Source: MFD04580-c1 sp963702995
GTDB taxonomy: Bacteria > Planctomycetota > Phycisphaerae > Tepidisphaerales > Tepidisphaeraceae
Direction: 5' to 3'
Length of the DNA: 64,000 nucleotides
Assembly: GCA_963702995.1 (NCBI GenBank)
Contig: OY969783.1
Span: forward strand, 3,844,001-3,908,000
Positions 1-8,900 of this stretch are shown piece after piece. Under the pieces are notes generated by a model, which ran no database searches, was not told where the DNA came from, and worked only from the letters and a program-made list of their open reading frames with translations. Within the stretch, counting starts at the first letter, position 1. Each line of letters begins with the position of its first letter. The position numbers and the translations under genes are program-made.

Positions 1-28
1 TCGCTTCTAGGTGTTTGCGCCTAATTCA

Positions 29-605
29 ATGACCCAGACATTGCCAAGCCGCCGCCCGATCCTCCTCATCAGCGGCACCAACCGGCCAGGCTCGAATACC
101 GCGCGCGTCTCCCGGGTGATTGAGCGCCACTACCAGAGCAACGATATCCCCGTCAACTTCCTCGACCTGGTCAACCTGCCGCCCGAAGCGTTTTTGCCGA
201 GCGTCTACGCAACCAAGCCGGCGTCGGTCGTCGCGCTCCAGCAGCGGGTGCTCGACGCCGCCGGGCTGCATGTTGTCACGCCGGAGTACAACGGCTCCTT
301 CCCCGGGGTCCTGAAGCACTTCATCGACCTGCTCAAGTTCCCTGAGAGCTTCGAGCACAAGCCGGTCGCGTTCACCGGCGTGGCGGCCGGCATGTTCGGC
401 GCGCTCTGCGCGGTCGAGCAGTTGCAGATGATCTTCGGCTACCGCAACGCCCACGGCTTCCCCGACCGCGTTTTCATCCCCTCCGTTCACTCCCTGTTCA
501 ACGCCGATGGCGGCCTGTCGGACACCGCGCTGGACCAGCGCCTGGCGCGGCAGGCGCGGTTTTGCCGCGTTTGCCCATGCTCTCGCTCCGGCAAGACTCG
601 CGTGA
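29..605 (+). CDS. NADPH-dependent FMN reductase, frameshifted near its C-terminus
   Basis: Flavodoxin-like NAD(P)H:FMN/quinone oxidoreductase of the SsuE/ChrR family. It should bind FMN and pass electrons from NAD(P)H to flavin or quinone in the cytoplasm. The phosphate-binding loop SGTNRPGSNT lies at residues 15-24 and the family motif TPEYNGSFPGVLKHFID at 84-100. ATG 29 is preferred over an in-frame GTG at 11 because homologues begin just before the first beta strand. After RLARQ (about base 555) the frame runs into Arg/Cys-rich nonsense, while the next frame reads GFAAFAHALAPARLA and stops at 603-605, so one base has probably been lost near 555. The unshifted frame would run on to 634. About 190 residues is normal for the family. 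Confidence 0.75.
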
Positions 606-849
606 CGCGCGATCGGTTCCGACGGCCAAAGTGACGTCAGACCGGCGCCCCTCCTCATCTATCTTGCCCAGGCGGCACAGACGTTCGGGATGAACCTTTT
701 TGTAACTTGCCGTGGAGGGCGTGACGACGTAGGTTCCGGCCGGGACGGGATGTGCGCGACCCCATCGTCGGGTTGACCCACTTCGGGCCACCGCCTTTCG
801 ATACCATCCCCCGCGACGACTCTTTCAGGCTGTTGAACACAGGAAAACT

Positions 850-1979
850 ATGAAACTGTCGTTGTTGTCGCGCGCCTGGCGCGGCGTGCCACGCTCGCCC
901 CGCGCTTCACCGGTCCGCCGGCGTTCGAAACCCTTGAGTCGCGGGCGCTATTCGCCGCCTCGGCGGCGCATCCCGCGTCGATCCACACCGCGGCCGCGGC
1001 TCCGGGGGTAACGGCCTCCGCTCGTCTGGGCGATCCGATCACTTCGGCCACCGGCCCGTTGGTAGCGCTCTCGCGATTCGGAGGCTGGCGCGGCCTCGCC
1101 CCGAATCCGCTGGCGCGGTTTGAGGCGCAGGGCGTCGTTTGCAATGGCGAGGTCTATGTTTTTGGCGGCTTCGATACCACCCGCGCGCAGGTCACCGGCC
1201 GCTGTGACGTGTATGACCCGGCGACGAACCGCTGGGCGCGCCTGCCGGACCAGCCCGAGCGATTTACTCACGCGGCAACGATCACGGACGGCGGCACGGT
1301 CTGGTTCTTTGGCGGTTTCGTCGGCGACGACCCCGGCCAGCCGACCAGCCATGTATGGAAGTTCAATGTCGTCACCCAGCGCTGGTCGCGCGGGATATCC
1401 CTTCCGGCGGCTCGCGCCGCGGGCGGCGCCGCGCTTGTCGGCCGCGACGTTCACTTCTTCGGCGGGATCGGCGGCGGGAACCTGCTGAAGGGCAGGGACG
1501 AGTCAGATCATTGGTCGCTGAACATTGATAGGGGCGTGAGTTGGCGCCGCCTTTCGTCGATGCCGAACGCCCGTAACCACCTTGGAGCGACAACCCTGGG
1601 CGGGCTGATCTACGCGATCGGCGGCCAGCACGGCCATGACGAGGCAAATGGCAACCAGAACACCGTCAACGTGTTCAACCCCGCTACGAACAAGTGGTCA
1701 ACGGTGCAGTCGCTTCCGATCGGTCGGGGCCACATCCAGTCGGCCACGTTCGCATTCAACGGCCGCGTCGTTGTGGTCGGCGGCGCATGGAACGGCGGCC
1801 AGTCTTTGTCCGACGTGACGGCCTACACGCCCGGCCGGGGCTGGTTGCGGATTGCGACGTTGCCGGCGTCCCGGAAAGCGGCGGTAGCCGTCCCGCTCGG
1901 GAACAGCATCTTCGTCACGACCGGTGAACAGTCATTGAGTCGGCCGCTCTCCAGCACCTACGACCTGTCCTTCGGATGA
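850..1979 (+). CDS. Secreted kelch-repeat protein with planctomycete LESR motif, N-terminal frame break
   Basis: Six kelch-type blades are visible, with GG doublets at VFGGF, FFGGF, FFGGI, AIGGQ and VVGGA and a degenerate last one (TTGEQ). This predicts a single six-bladed beta-propeller outside the cytoplasm. The ATG at 850 gives a basic leader (MKLSLLSRAWRGVPRSPR) whose frame then fails. The frame of the propeller contains FETLESRALFAA at about 924-959, the LEPR/LESR-type motif found near the N-terminus of many planctomycete surface proteins. The two join if one base is missing or extra near 918-924. Without the repair the propeller frame has no good start before an internal GTG at 1059. 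Function beyond ligand or surface binding is unknown. Confidence 0.7.
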
Positions 1980-1999
1980 CGCCTTCCGGCGCAGCGAGC

Positions 2000-2830
2000 C
2001 TAAACACCGGCTGACTCCTCAACGTGCCGCACGGCGTTCCTGAAGATCCGCAACCCCTGCCCCGCGGCCGGCAGTTCCATGCCGCCCGCCCACGCTCGCC
2101 GCGACCAGGCGGGGTGCTGGACCGGGTCAACATAGCGTTCCGGGTGGGGCATCAGGCCGAAGACCAAGCCCGTCGCGTCGCAGATGCCGGCGATATCGTC
2201 CACGCTTCCGTTGGGGTTGGCCGGCTCGACGCCCCCCGCCGGTGACCCGTCGTCGCGGGCATAGACGACCGCCACCTGCCCGTTGTCCCACAGCGCCTTC
2301 TGAACCGACTCGTCCGCCGGAACGAACCGCCCCTCGCCATGGGCGATCGGCAGTTCCAGCGTCGCCGGCCCGCCGGCGTCGGACAGATCTTTCGTCCAGA
2401 TGCACTGCCCCGCACGCGTCGCCAGATGGACCCACCGATCGATAAATCGCCCACTGTGATTGTGGGCGAGCGTACACGTCTGCCCCGAGCGGCCGCCGAT
2501 CGCGCCAGGGAGCAGATTGGTCTTCACCAGCACCTGAAACCCGTTGCAAATGCCGATGACCGGCCGCCCGCCATCGACGAAGGTGCGGACGGCATCGGCG
2601 AGATGCCCCGCGATCTGGTTCGCCAGGATGCGGCCGGCCGCGATATCGTCGCCGTAACTGAAGCCGCCGGGGATGGCGAGAATCTGAAAATTGCCCAGCA
2701 GCTCCGGCCGCTCGATCAGCCGATTCACATGGACCGATTCCGTGTCCGCCCCGGCGAGACGAAAGGCGTGGGCCGTCTCAACATCGCAATTGGTCCCGGC
2801 CGTGCGGAGGATCAACGTCTTGGGCTTCAT
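2000..2830 (-). CDS. purQ: Phosphoribosylformylglycinamidine synthase subunit PurQ (glutaminase)
   Basis: Glutamine amidotransferase class I subunit of FGAM synthase, step four of purine synthesis. It hydrolyses glutamine and supplies ammonia to PurL. The catalytic nucleophile is Cys95 in GICNGFQ, and the His/Glu pair is in MPHPER (His229, Glu231). The N-terminus (TLILRTAGTNCDVET, PGGFSYGDDI) is typical of PurQ. At 276 residues it is longer than the roughly 227-residue Bacillus form, mainly through internal loops. The ATG at 2830 follows a short untranslated stretch. argH lies upstream on the same strand, separated by 138 bp that contain an R3 inverted repeat, so cotranscription is uncertain. 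purS and purL are not in this window. Confidence 0.95.
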   Translation of the reverse strand: MKPKTLILRTAGTNCDVETAHAFRLAGADTESVHVNRLIERPELLGNFQILAIPGGFSYGDDIAAGRILANQIAGHLADAVRTFVDGGRPVIGICNGFQVLVKTNLLPGAIGGRSGQTCTLAHNHSGRFIDRWVHLATRAGQCIWTKDLSDAGGPATLELPIAHGEGRFVPADESVQKALWDNGQVAVVYARDDGSPAGGVEPANPNGSVDDIAGICDATGLVFGLMPHPERYVDPVQHPAWSRRAWAGGMELPAAGQGLRIFRNAVRHVEESAGV

Positions 2831-2890
2831 GACGGCATTTTAGAGCCCGGCCGCGTGAGGGGAAGGAGGAGGACGAGCGACCGCGTAAAA

Positions 2891-2956
2891 GCACATTCCG
2901 TGTGCCGTCAGCCCGTTGGCGAAAAACAGCCACGGCACACGGAGTGTGCCTGCTAC
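2891..2956. repeat. Dispersed inverted repeat R3, copy 1
   Basis: Arms GCACATTCCGTGTGCCGT (2891-2908) and its near-perfect reverse complement ending at 2949 (17 of 18 bases pair), followed by CTGCTAC. Related copies lie at 30616-30706 and 52489-52517. It sits in the argH-purQ gap. Confidence 0.75.
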
Positions 2957-2968
2957 TGGGGATACCGG

Positions 2969-4387
2969 CTACATCCCCAGCCGCTTCTTCCACGCCGCGA
3001 GTTGATCCTCGAACGGCTTGCCGCCGGCGGCCCCGGCGCTTTGATATCGCTTAACGACGTTCCGAGCACCCAGCGCCTCGTAGACCCCCGCGTCAATTCG
3101 GATGTCGCTCTTGCTCGCAATCACCTCATTGAACGCCTCGACGCTAAGCTGTGCCAGGGCGTGCTTCCCCTCTTTTTCGCAGCGGGAGACCAGCGTGCCG
3201 ACGATGTGATGCGCGGTCCGGAACGGGATTCCGGCCGTGACGAGGTATTCGGCGAGGCTGGTTGCGTCGAGGAACCCGCGCTCCAGCGTCGGCTCGATCG
3301 CGGCCTGGTTGTAACTGGCGGAGTTCACAATGGCGGCCGCCATCGCCAGGCAACTGCTCACCATGTCGTACGCGCGGAAGACGATCCGCTTGTCCTCCTG
3401 CAAATCGCGGTTGTAACCGATCGGCAGGCCCTTGAGGATCGTCATCAGGGCGAACAGGTCGCCGTAAACGTTCCCGCAGCGGCCGCGGATCAGCTCCAGC
3501 ATGTCCGGATTCCGCTTCTGCGGCATCATCGAGCTGCTGGTGGTGTAGCGATCGGCGATTTTGATGAAGTTGAACTCGGTGGTCATGTAGATGATCCACT
3601 GCTCGGCCCAGCGGGAGAGGTGCTGGGAGATCATGGCGAAAAGATAAACGAAGTCGCAGGCGGCATCTCTCGAAGCCGTTGCCTCAATGCTGCTTGCCTG
3701 ATCCGCCGGAGCGTTCGATCCGAGAAGCTTGCGAGTGATATCCCGATCCAGGGGTAAAGATGTTCCGGCGATCGCGCCGCTGCCCAGGGGCAGGACCGCG
3801 AAGTCACGCCAGTCATCAATGTCCTGCAGCCGGTGATAATCGCCACTAAACATACGCGCCCATGCGAGAGCTTCCGCCCCTGCGACGATCGGCTGAGCCC
3901 GTTGCAAATGCGTGAACGACGGCATGACCACGCCGGTCGATCGCTCGGCAAGCGTAACGAAGGCCTTCTGTATGTTCGTTAAAAGGTCTTCCAGGGGCGG
4001 GACGATAGACTCGAGCCAGAGGCTCAAGTCTGTCGCCACCTGATCGTTCCGGCTCCGCCCCGTGTGCAGCTTCCGCCCCGGCTCGCCAATTCGTTTAATC
4101 AGCTCCGCCTCGACAACCATATGGATGTCTTCCATCGCTTCGTCGAAGACGAAGTTTCCGCCTTCAATGTCCCGCTCAATCCCTTTCAGGCCTTCGATGA
4201 TCGCATCCCGCTCGGCGTCGGTGATCAGGCCGACTTTCGTCAACATCGTCGCATGGGCGATCGATCCGGCCACATCATGCTTGTAAAGCCGGCGGTCATA
4301 GCTGATGGACTCGACAAACGACTGGGCCAGCGCGTCGGTCGCTTCGCCGATGCGGGCCTGCCACGATTTCTGCGGGGAGTCACTCAT
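2969..4387 (-). CDS. argH: Argininosuccinate lyase
   Basis: Last step of arginine synthesis: cleaves argininosuccinate to arginine and fumarate. It is a cytoplasmic homotetramer of the fumarase/aspartase superfamily. The three conserved regions are visible: TGRSRNDQ at 109-116, THLQRAQP at 159-166, and the superfamily signature SSSMMPQKRNP at 284-294 that carries the catalytic serine loop. Length is 472 residues, close to the usual 460-470. The start chosen is the ATG at 4387 (MSDSPQKSWQARI). An upstream in-frame extension to 4492 runs into R1 repeat sequence and is unlikely to be coding. Other arginine genes are absent from the window. Confidence 0.95.
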   Translation of the reverse strand: MSDSPQKSWQARIGEATDALAQSFVESISYDRRLYKHDVAGSIAHATMLTKVGLITDAERDAIIEGLKGIERDIEGGNFVFDEAMEDIHMVVEAELIKRIGEPGRKLHTGRSRNDQVATDLSLWLESIVPPLEDLLTNIQKAFVTLAERSTGVVMPSFTHLQRAQPIVAGAEALAWARMFSGDYHRLQDIDDWRDFAVLPLGSGAIAGTSLPLDRDITRKLLGSNAPADQASSIEATASRDAACDFVYLFAMISQHLSRWAEQWIIYMTTEFNFIKIADRYTTSSSMMPQKRNPDMLELIRGRCGNVYGDLFALMTILKGLPIGYNRDLQEDKRIVFRAYDMVSSCLAMAAAIVNSASYNQAAIEPTLERGFLDATSLAEYLVTAGIPFRTAHHIVGTLVSRCEKEGKHALAQLSVEAFNEVIASKSDIRIDAGVYEALGARNVVKRYQSAGAAGGKPFEDQLAAWKKRLGM

Positions 4388-4517
4388 AGGGCCGGAGAAT
4401 AACAAAGCCCCCGCCCCCCGTCGCGAGGCGCCACGCGAGCCGCGCCCGTCAGGAAGCGGTCTGAGAGCGCTCCGCATACCATGCATCGACACCGTCAGTC
4501 AGAGTGACTGTACTGAA

Positions 4518-4730
4518 CGAGCCGCGACCGTGAGAGGCTGTCGGAAAACTGGTAACATCGACCTAACGACCGCCGTTTTCGAGCGAAAAACGAGGCATTT
4601 TTCGACGATTTTGGGTTTTTCGACAGTCTGGTGAGGGAGCGGGCAGTCGCTGTACTCGGCGACTGATCTGTTCGATTGGCGGCTGATGCCCGCCTTCGGC
4701 GGGCCCCGCTTCCTTACGGGCGCGGCTCGT
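4518..4730. repeat. Dispersed inverted repeat R1, copy 1, interrupted by a MITE
   Basis: The left end CGAGCCGCGACCGTGAG (4518-4534) continues after the insertion at 4631 as GAGCGGGCAGTCGC. The right end, with CCCCGCTTCC and GGGCGCGGCTCGT, closes at 4730. With the insertion removed it matches the 113-bp copy at 40331-40443 along its length. A separate half copy (GAGCCGCGCCCGTCAGGAAG) lies at about 4436-4455. Confidence 0.8.
4535..4630. mobile_element. 96-bp MITE-like element nested in R1
   Basis: Terminal inverted repeats AGGCTGTCGGAAAA (left) and TTTTTCGACAGTCT (right) pair at 12 of 14 positions. The pentamer GTGAG flanks both sides (4530-4534 and 4631-4635) as a target duplication. Removing the element and one GTGAG restores an uninterrupted R1 repeat. 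It has no coding capacity. The ends resemble IS-type ends, but I cannot name the parent family. Confidence 0.65.
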
Positions 4731-4806
4731 CAAAGTCCCCGGACCGAATGGGTGAACCGTCCCTTTCCGATTGCGTTTTTCCGGGCACCTCTTACCTTTA
4801 CCGGCC

Positions 4807-5907
4807 ATGGCTGACATCAAGATCGGGTTGATCGGCGGGTCGGGGCTTGGCGAGGTCGTTCGGTCGCAGACCACGGGCACCCCCCACCGCGTCGAGACGC
4901 CCTTCGGCCCCCCCAGCGATGCGATTATCGAGACAAGCTGGGACGGCCTCCAGGTCTTCTTCCTTCCGCGGCATGGGCCGGGGCATGTGTTCGGGCCGTC
5001 GCAGGTGCCGTTCCGAGCCAACATCTTCGCCCTCAAGAAGCTCGGATGCACCCATCTCATCGCGTCCGGCGCAGTCGGAAGCCTGCGCGATGAGTTTCGG
5101 CCGCGGGACCTGGTCGTCGCCGATCAGGTGATCGACAAGACCTATCGCCGCGACGGCACCTTCTTCGAAAAGGCGGCCGTCCATGCCGAATTCGCCGAGC
5201 CCTTCTGCCCCATCCTCCGCCGCATCCTGATCGAAAGCGCCGAGTTCGGCACCCGCCGCACCCCCGAAACCGCCAAGGCAACCGGAACGGCCAGGGACAC
5301 CGAAACCGCCGCCCCACAGGACGGCGACGGCCAGCCCATCACCCCCTATATCACCCACGATCGCGGCTGCTACGTCTGCATGGAAGGCCCCGCCTTCTCC
5401 TCCCGCGCCGAAAGCCTCATGCACCGCCTCTGGGGCGGCGACCTCATCGGCATGACCGCCATGCCCGAAGCCAAGCTCGCCCGTGAAGCGGAGATGGGCT
5501 ACGCCTTAGTCGCCCTCGTGACCGACTACGATTGCTGGCGGCGGCCGGCTCACGCCGGTAACGCCCCGGCCGAAGCCGAGGCGGACCCGGCCGTCCTTCT
5601 GAAAGAAATCATTGCGAACCTGGCGGCCGCCTCGGACAATGCGGTGCGGCTGATTCGGCGGGCCGTCTCCCAGATCGCCACCCAGGCGCCGCTTCGCGAA
5701 GCCCTGATCAAGTCGCCGGCGCTACAATCGCTCCAATTGGCGATCTGGTCGGACAAGTCCCGAATTCCGCGCGATGAGGTGGAACTCCTGGCCCCGCTGT
5801 GGATGAGGTACTTTGAGGCCGTTGCCAACCCCGCCGCGGCCGCGCCGTCCGGGGAAGCCGCGGCCGCCGCCGCCGAACCGGCCGAAACAATCGCACCAGC
5901 TTCGTAA
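4807..5907 (+). CDS. mtnP: S-methyl-5'-thioadenosine phosphorylase (MTAP/PNP family)
   Basis: Phosphorolyses methylthioadenosine to adenine and methylthioribose-1-phosphate in methionine salvage. Family marks: IGLIGGSGLG at 6-15, RHGPGH with phosphate-site His56 at 55-60, YRAN-like FRANIFALKKLG at 69-80, MEGPAFSSRAES at 192-203, GMTAMPEAKLAREAE at 215-229 and TDYDCW at 239-244. The PEAKLARE and TDYDCW motifs favour MTAP over guanosine or inosine PNP. It has 366 residues against about 290 usual. The excess is a Thr/Ala-rich insert at 150-178 and an Ala/Pro-rich tail after about 340, both probably disordered. The start is the ATG at 4807; an upstream ATG at 4771 overlaps repeat DNA. Confidence 0.9.
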   Translation: MADIKIGLIGGSGLGEVVRSQTTGTPHRVETPFGPPSDAIIETSWDGLQVFFLPRHGPGHVFGPSQVPFRANIFALKKLGCTHLIASGAVGSLRDEFRPRDLVVADQVIDKTYRRDGTFFEKAAVHAEFAEPFCPILRRILIESAEFGTRRTPETAKATGTARDTETAAPQDGDGQPITPYITHDRGCYVCMEGPAFSSRAESLMHRLWGGDLIGMTAMPEAKLAREAEMGYALVALVTDYDCWRRPAHAGNAPAEAEADPAVLLKEIIANLAAASDNAVRLIRRAVSQIATQAPLREALIKSPALQSLQLAIWSDKSRIPRDEVELLAPLWMRYFEAVANPAAAAPSGEAAAAAAEPAETIAPAS

Positions 5908-5931
5908 TCGTCTCTTTCGGGGAATTGTCTT

Positions 5932-8900
5932 ATGCCAGCACGTCCCACCGAACTTGCCCCGTCCCATCGCCCCGCCCTCTTGCTGGCAGGTCGGCGCGCC
6001 TGCGCGGCGGCCGTCGCGGCCGTCGGCTTTGCGCTCCTTGCCCCAGCCCGTGCCCAGGTGGGCCCGGGGCAGCAACTCGCCGGCCTGGGGGACGCCGTCC
6101 AGGGCAAAGAGAACAACCAGAACGTCTTCGTCCGCGACTCCGCCACCGCGCAGGAAAAGTTCGAGCTGGCGAAGAAGATGGAGCGGCTGAAGGAATGGAA
6201 CAAGTCCGCTGACCTTTATCAGGAAGTCCTGGAGAAGTACGCCGGCCGCGTCGTCCCCTCCGGCGTCGATCAGGACAAGGTCATCAACCAGTACACCAGC
6301 ATCACCAACGGCGTCCGCGAACGGCTCTGCAAATGGCCCGCGGAAGGCCTTGACGTCTATCGCGGCCGCTATGAGCCCAAGGCCGCCGCGCTGCTCGACA
6401 GCGCCGCCGGGCAAGGGGACGACGCCTTCGCCCTGCACGAGGTCCTTCGCCTCTACTTCGTCACCGACACCGCCAAGGCGGCCGCCCTGCGAATGATCGA
6501 CGCCAAGCTCGAACGCGGTGAGTTCTCCGCCGCCGCCTGGCTCGGCGACGAACTGCTCACGATGCACCCCAACCTCATCGCCGAGCGCGCGGCGGTGCTC
6601 TTCCGGACGGCCCTCGCGTACCACCTCGCCGGCAACAGCCAGCGTGCGGCCGATCGCGAGGCCGACCTGGAAGCCAGGTTCCCCAAGGAAGTCGGCGTCG
6701 TCCGGGGGAAGGACATCCTGCTGGTCGATGCCCTGAAGCAGGAGATCGCCTCCGAAAAAGGAAGCAGCACCGACGCGGCCTCCGCCGCCACGTCCGATTC
6801 ATGGCCGATGTTCGGCGGGAACGCCTCCCGCAGCCTCATCCCAACCGGCCACGGCAACGCGGGCACCCGTTTGGTCAGCATCCCTCTGACCAAGCCGCAG
6901 TTTCGCGATGTCACAGCGCCGCAGCGGTCGGTGCTCGACCAGCAATACAAGGCCTCCGCCGATTCCGGCCTGACGCTGGGCGTCATGCCCGTGACCGATC
7001 GCGGCGAACTGTTCTTCCAGGACGGGTTGCGGGTGTTCGCCGTCAGCCTCGAGAGCGGTGTGCCGCTTCCCGGCTGGGCGCAGACCTACCCCACCGGCGG
7101 CCCCGACCGCCAGGGCCGGTACTCGCTGCCCGGAACGTCTGGGGGTCGCCGCGCCGGTTTCAGCAGTCGCTCACGCTGACGGATCGGTCGGTCCTGGCCG
7201 TGATGGGCGAGCCGGATCGATCGTCGATGATGCAGGCGGGCATGGAGATCCAGGGCGAGCCGCGCCTGGTCTGCCTCGACCGTGCCACCGGCCGCGAGAA
7301 CTGGGTCGTTGGGCTAAGCTCCGCGGCCGACATCCCCAAGAACGAGGACGAGAAGGCGATTCGGGCCCTGTCGCTGTCCGGTTCGCCGCTGGTGGTTGGC
7401 GACAACGTGCTGGTGATCGGGCGCAGCAGCAAGGGGGGCCAGGGGGAAGATTGTTACGTCCTGGCGTTCGACCTGTCCAACGGGCGTTTCCGCTGGGCCT
7501 GCTACATCGCCAGCAGCGGGATGGGGCCGGGCATCCAGATGAACGGCGGGGCGCCGTTCAATACCGCCACCGAAAACACCAGCCATCTCGCCTACGCCAA
7601 CGGGCGCGTGTACGTTCAGACGAACCTGGGCGCGCTCGCCGCGCTCGACGCCTATAGCGGCACGATCGTCTGGCTGAACATCTACCCTTCGGACCGCTCG
7701 ACCGCCAGCGCGCTCAACAACCCGATGATGCTCGGCGGCGGCGCGTTCATCAAAGCCGCGACGAACAGTTCCCAGCGGCTGAAGCCGTGGATGTACAACC
7801 CGGTCGTCGTGGCCGAGAACCGGCTGTTCATGCTCCCCACTGAGGGGAACTTCCTGATCATCTACGACGCCGGCACCGGCCGCGAGGAAAAGCGGATCGA
7901 CCTCGACCAGATCGGGCGCTGGGAAGTGCTGCAAAGCCAGACGGCCGATAAGCCGACGACGCTGGTCGGCGTCAAGGGGGACCTGCTCGTCCTGGCGGGC
8001 GATTCGCGGCTCTTCTGCCTCGATTGGCGCAAGTACGACGAGAAAACGTTCCCCGGCGCGGATATCGATCAGGTCGTGTGGCCCAGCAAGGTCCCCGGCC
8101 ACATTCGCGGCCGCTGCTTCATGACGGCCGACGGCGTCTTCGTCCCCGCCGACGATCGCGTCCGCTGGCTGCAACTGAAGGACGGCCGCACCATCGAAGA
8201 ATACCCCAGCGGCCCGCAGCGCACGTGGGAGGACGGCGAAGAGCCCGGCAACGTGCTGGTGACGAGCGACCATGTCGTCCTTGCCGGCGCCAACAACGTG
8301 GACATCTACACCGACCTGGGGATCGCCACGGCGAAGCTCGACAAGGAGATCCTCTCCGCCCCCTCCGAGCCCGAGCCGCGCCTTCGCTACGCCGAGGTCA
8401 TGTTCGCCGCCAACAAGCCCGACGCCGCCCTGCAGCGCCTCGACGAGGGCATCCAGCTTCTGGGCGGGACGGGCGCAATGACCGCGGGCGGCGCGGCCCG
8501 GCCCGAGAACGCGTCTTCACCGATGCGCTCAACTTCGCCGCCCGCAGTTCCCGCGACCCTGACGGCCACGATCGCGTCATCAAGCTCTACGATCGCGCCG
8601 CTGCCGCCGCGTTCACGCCGCAGCAGCAGGTCAACTATCGCGTGGCCCGCGACCGCTACGCCGAAACGTCAAGCGACTACGCCGTCGCCGCCCGGCTCTA
8701 CCAGGAGATCCTCTCTGGCGCCGAAACCCGCTCCGTCACCCTGGTGGACGAGAAGGAAGGGACGCCCGTCCAGGCCGAGGAAGTCGCCGAACGGGCAATC
8801 GACAACCTCGTCCGCATCGGCGGGGCGGCCGTTTACGAGCCTTATCAGCGCGCCGCCGCAGCCGACATGGCCGCCGTTAACGACGATAAATCGAGCCCGG

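Noticed and set aside
26..658. Long open frame on the minus strand opposite the FMN reductase
   Set aside because: Shadow of the real gene; GC-rich third positions keep antisense frames open and the translation shows no family features.
4388..4492. N-terminal extension of ArgH
   Set aside because: Falls in R1-related repeat DNA; ArgH homologues begin at MSxxxxKxWxxR.
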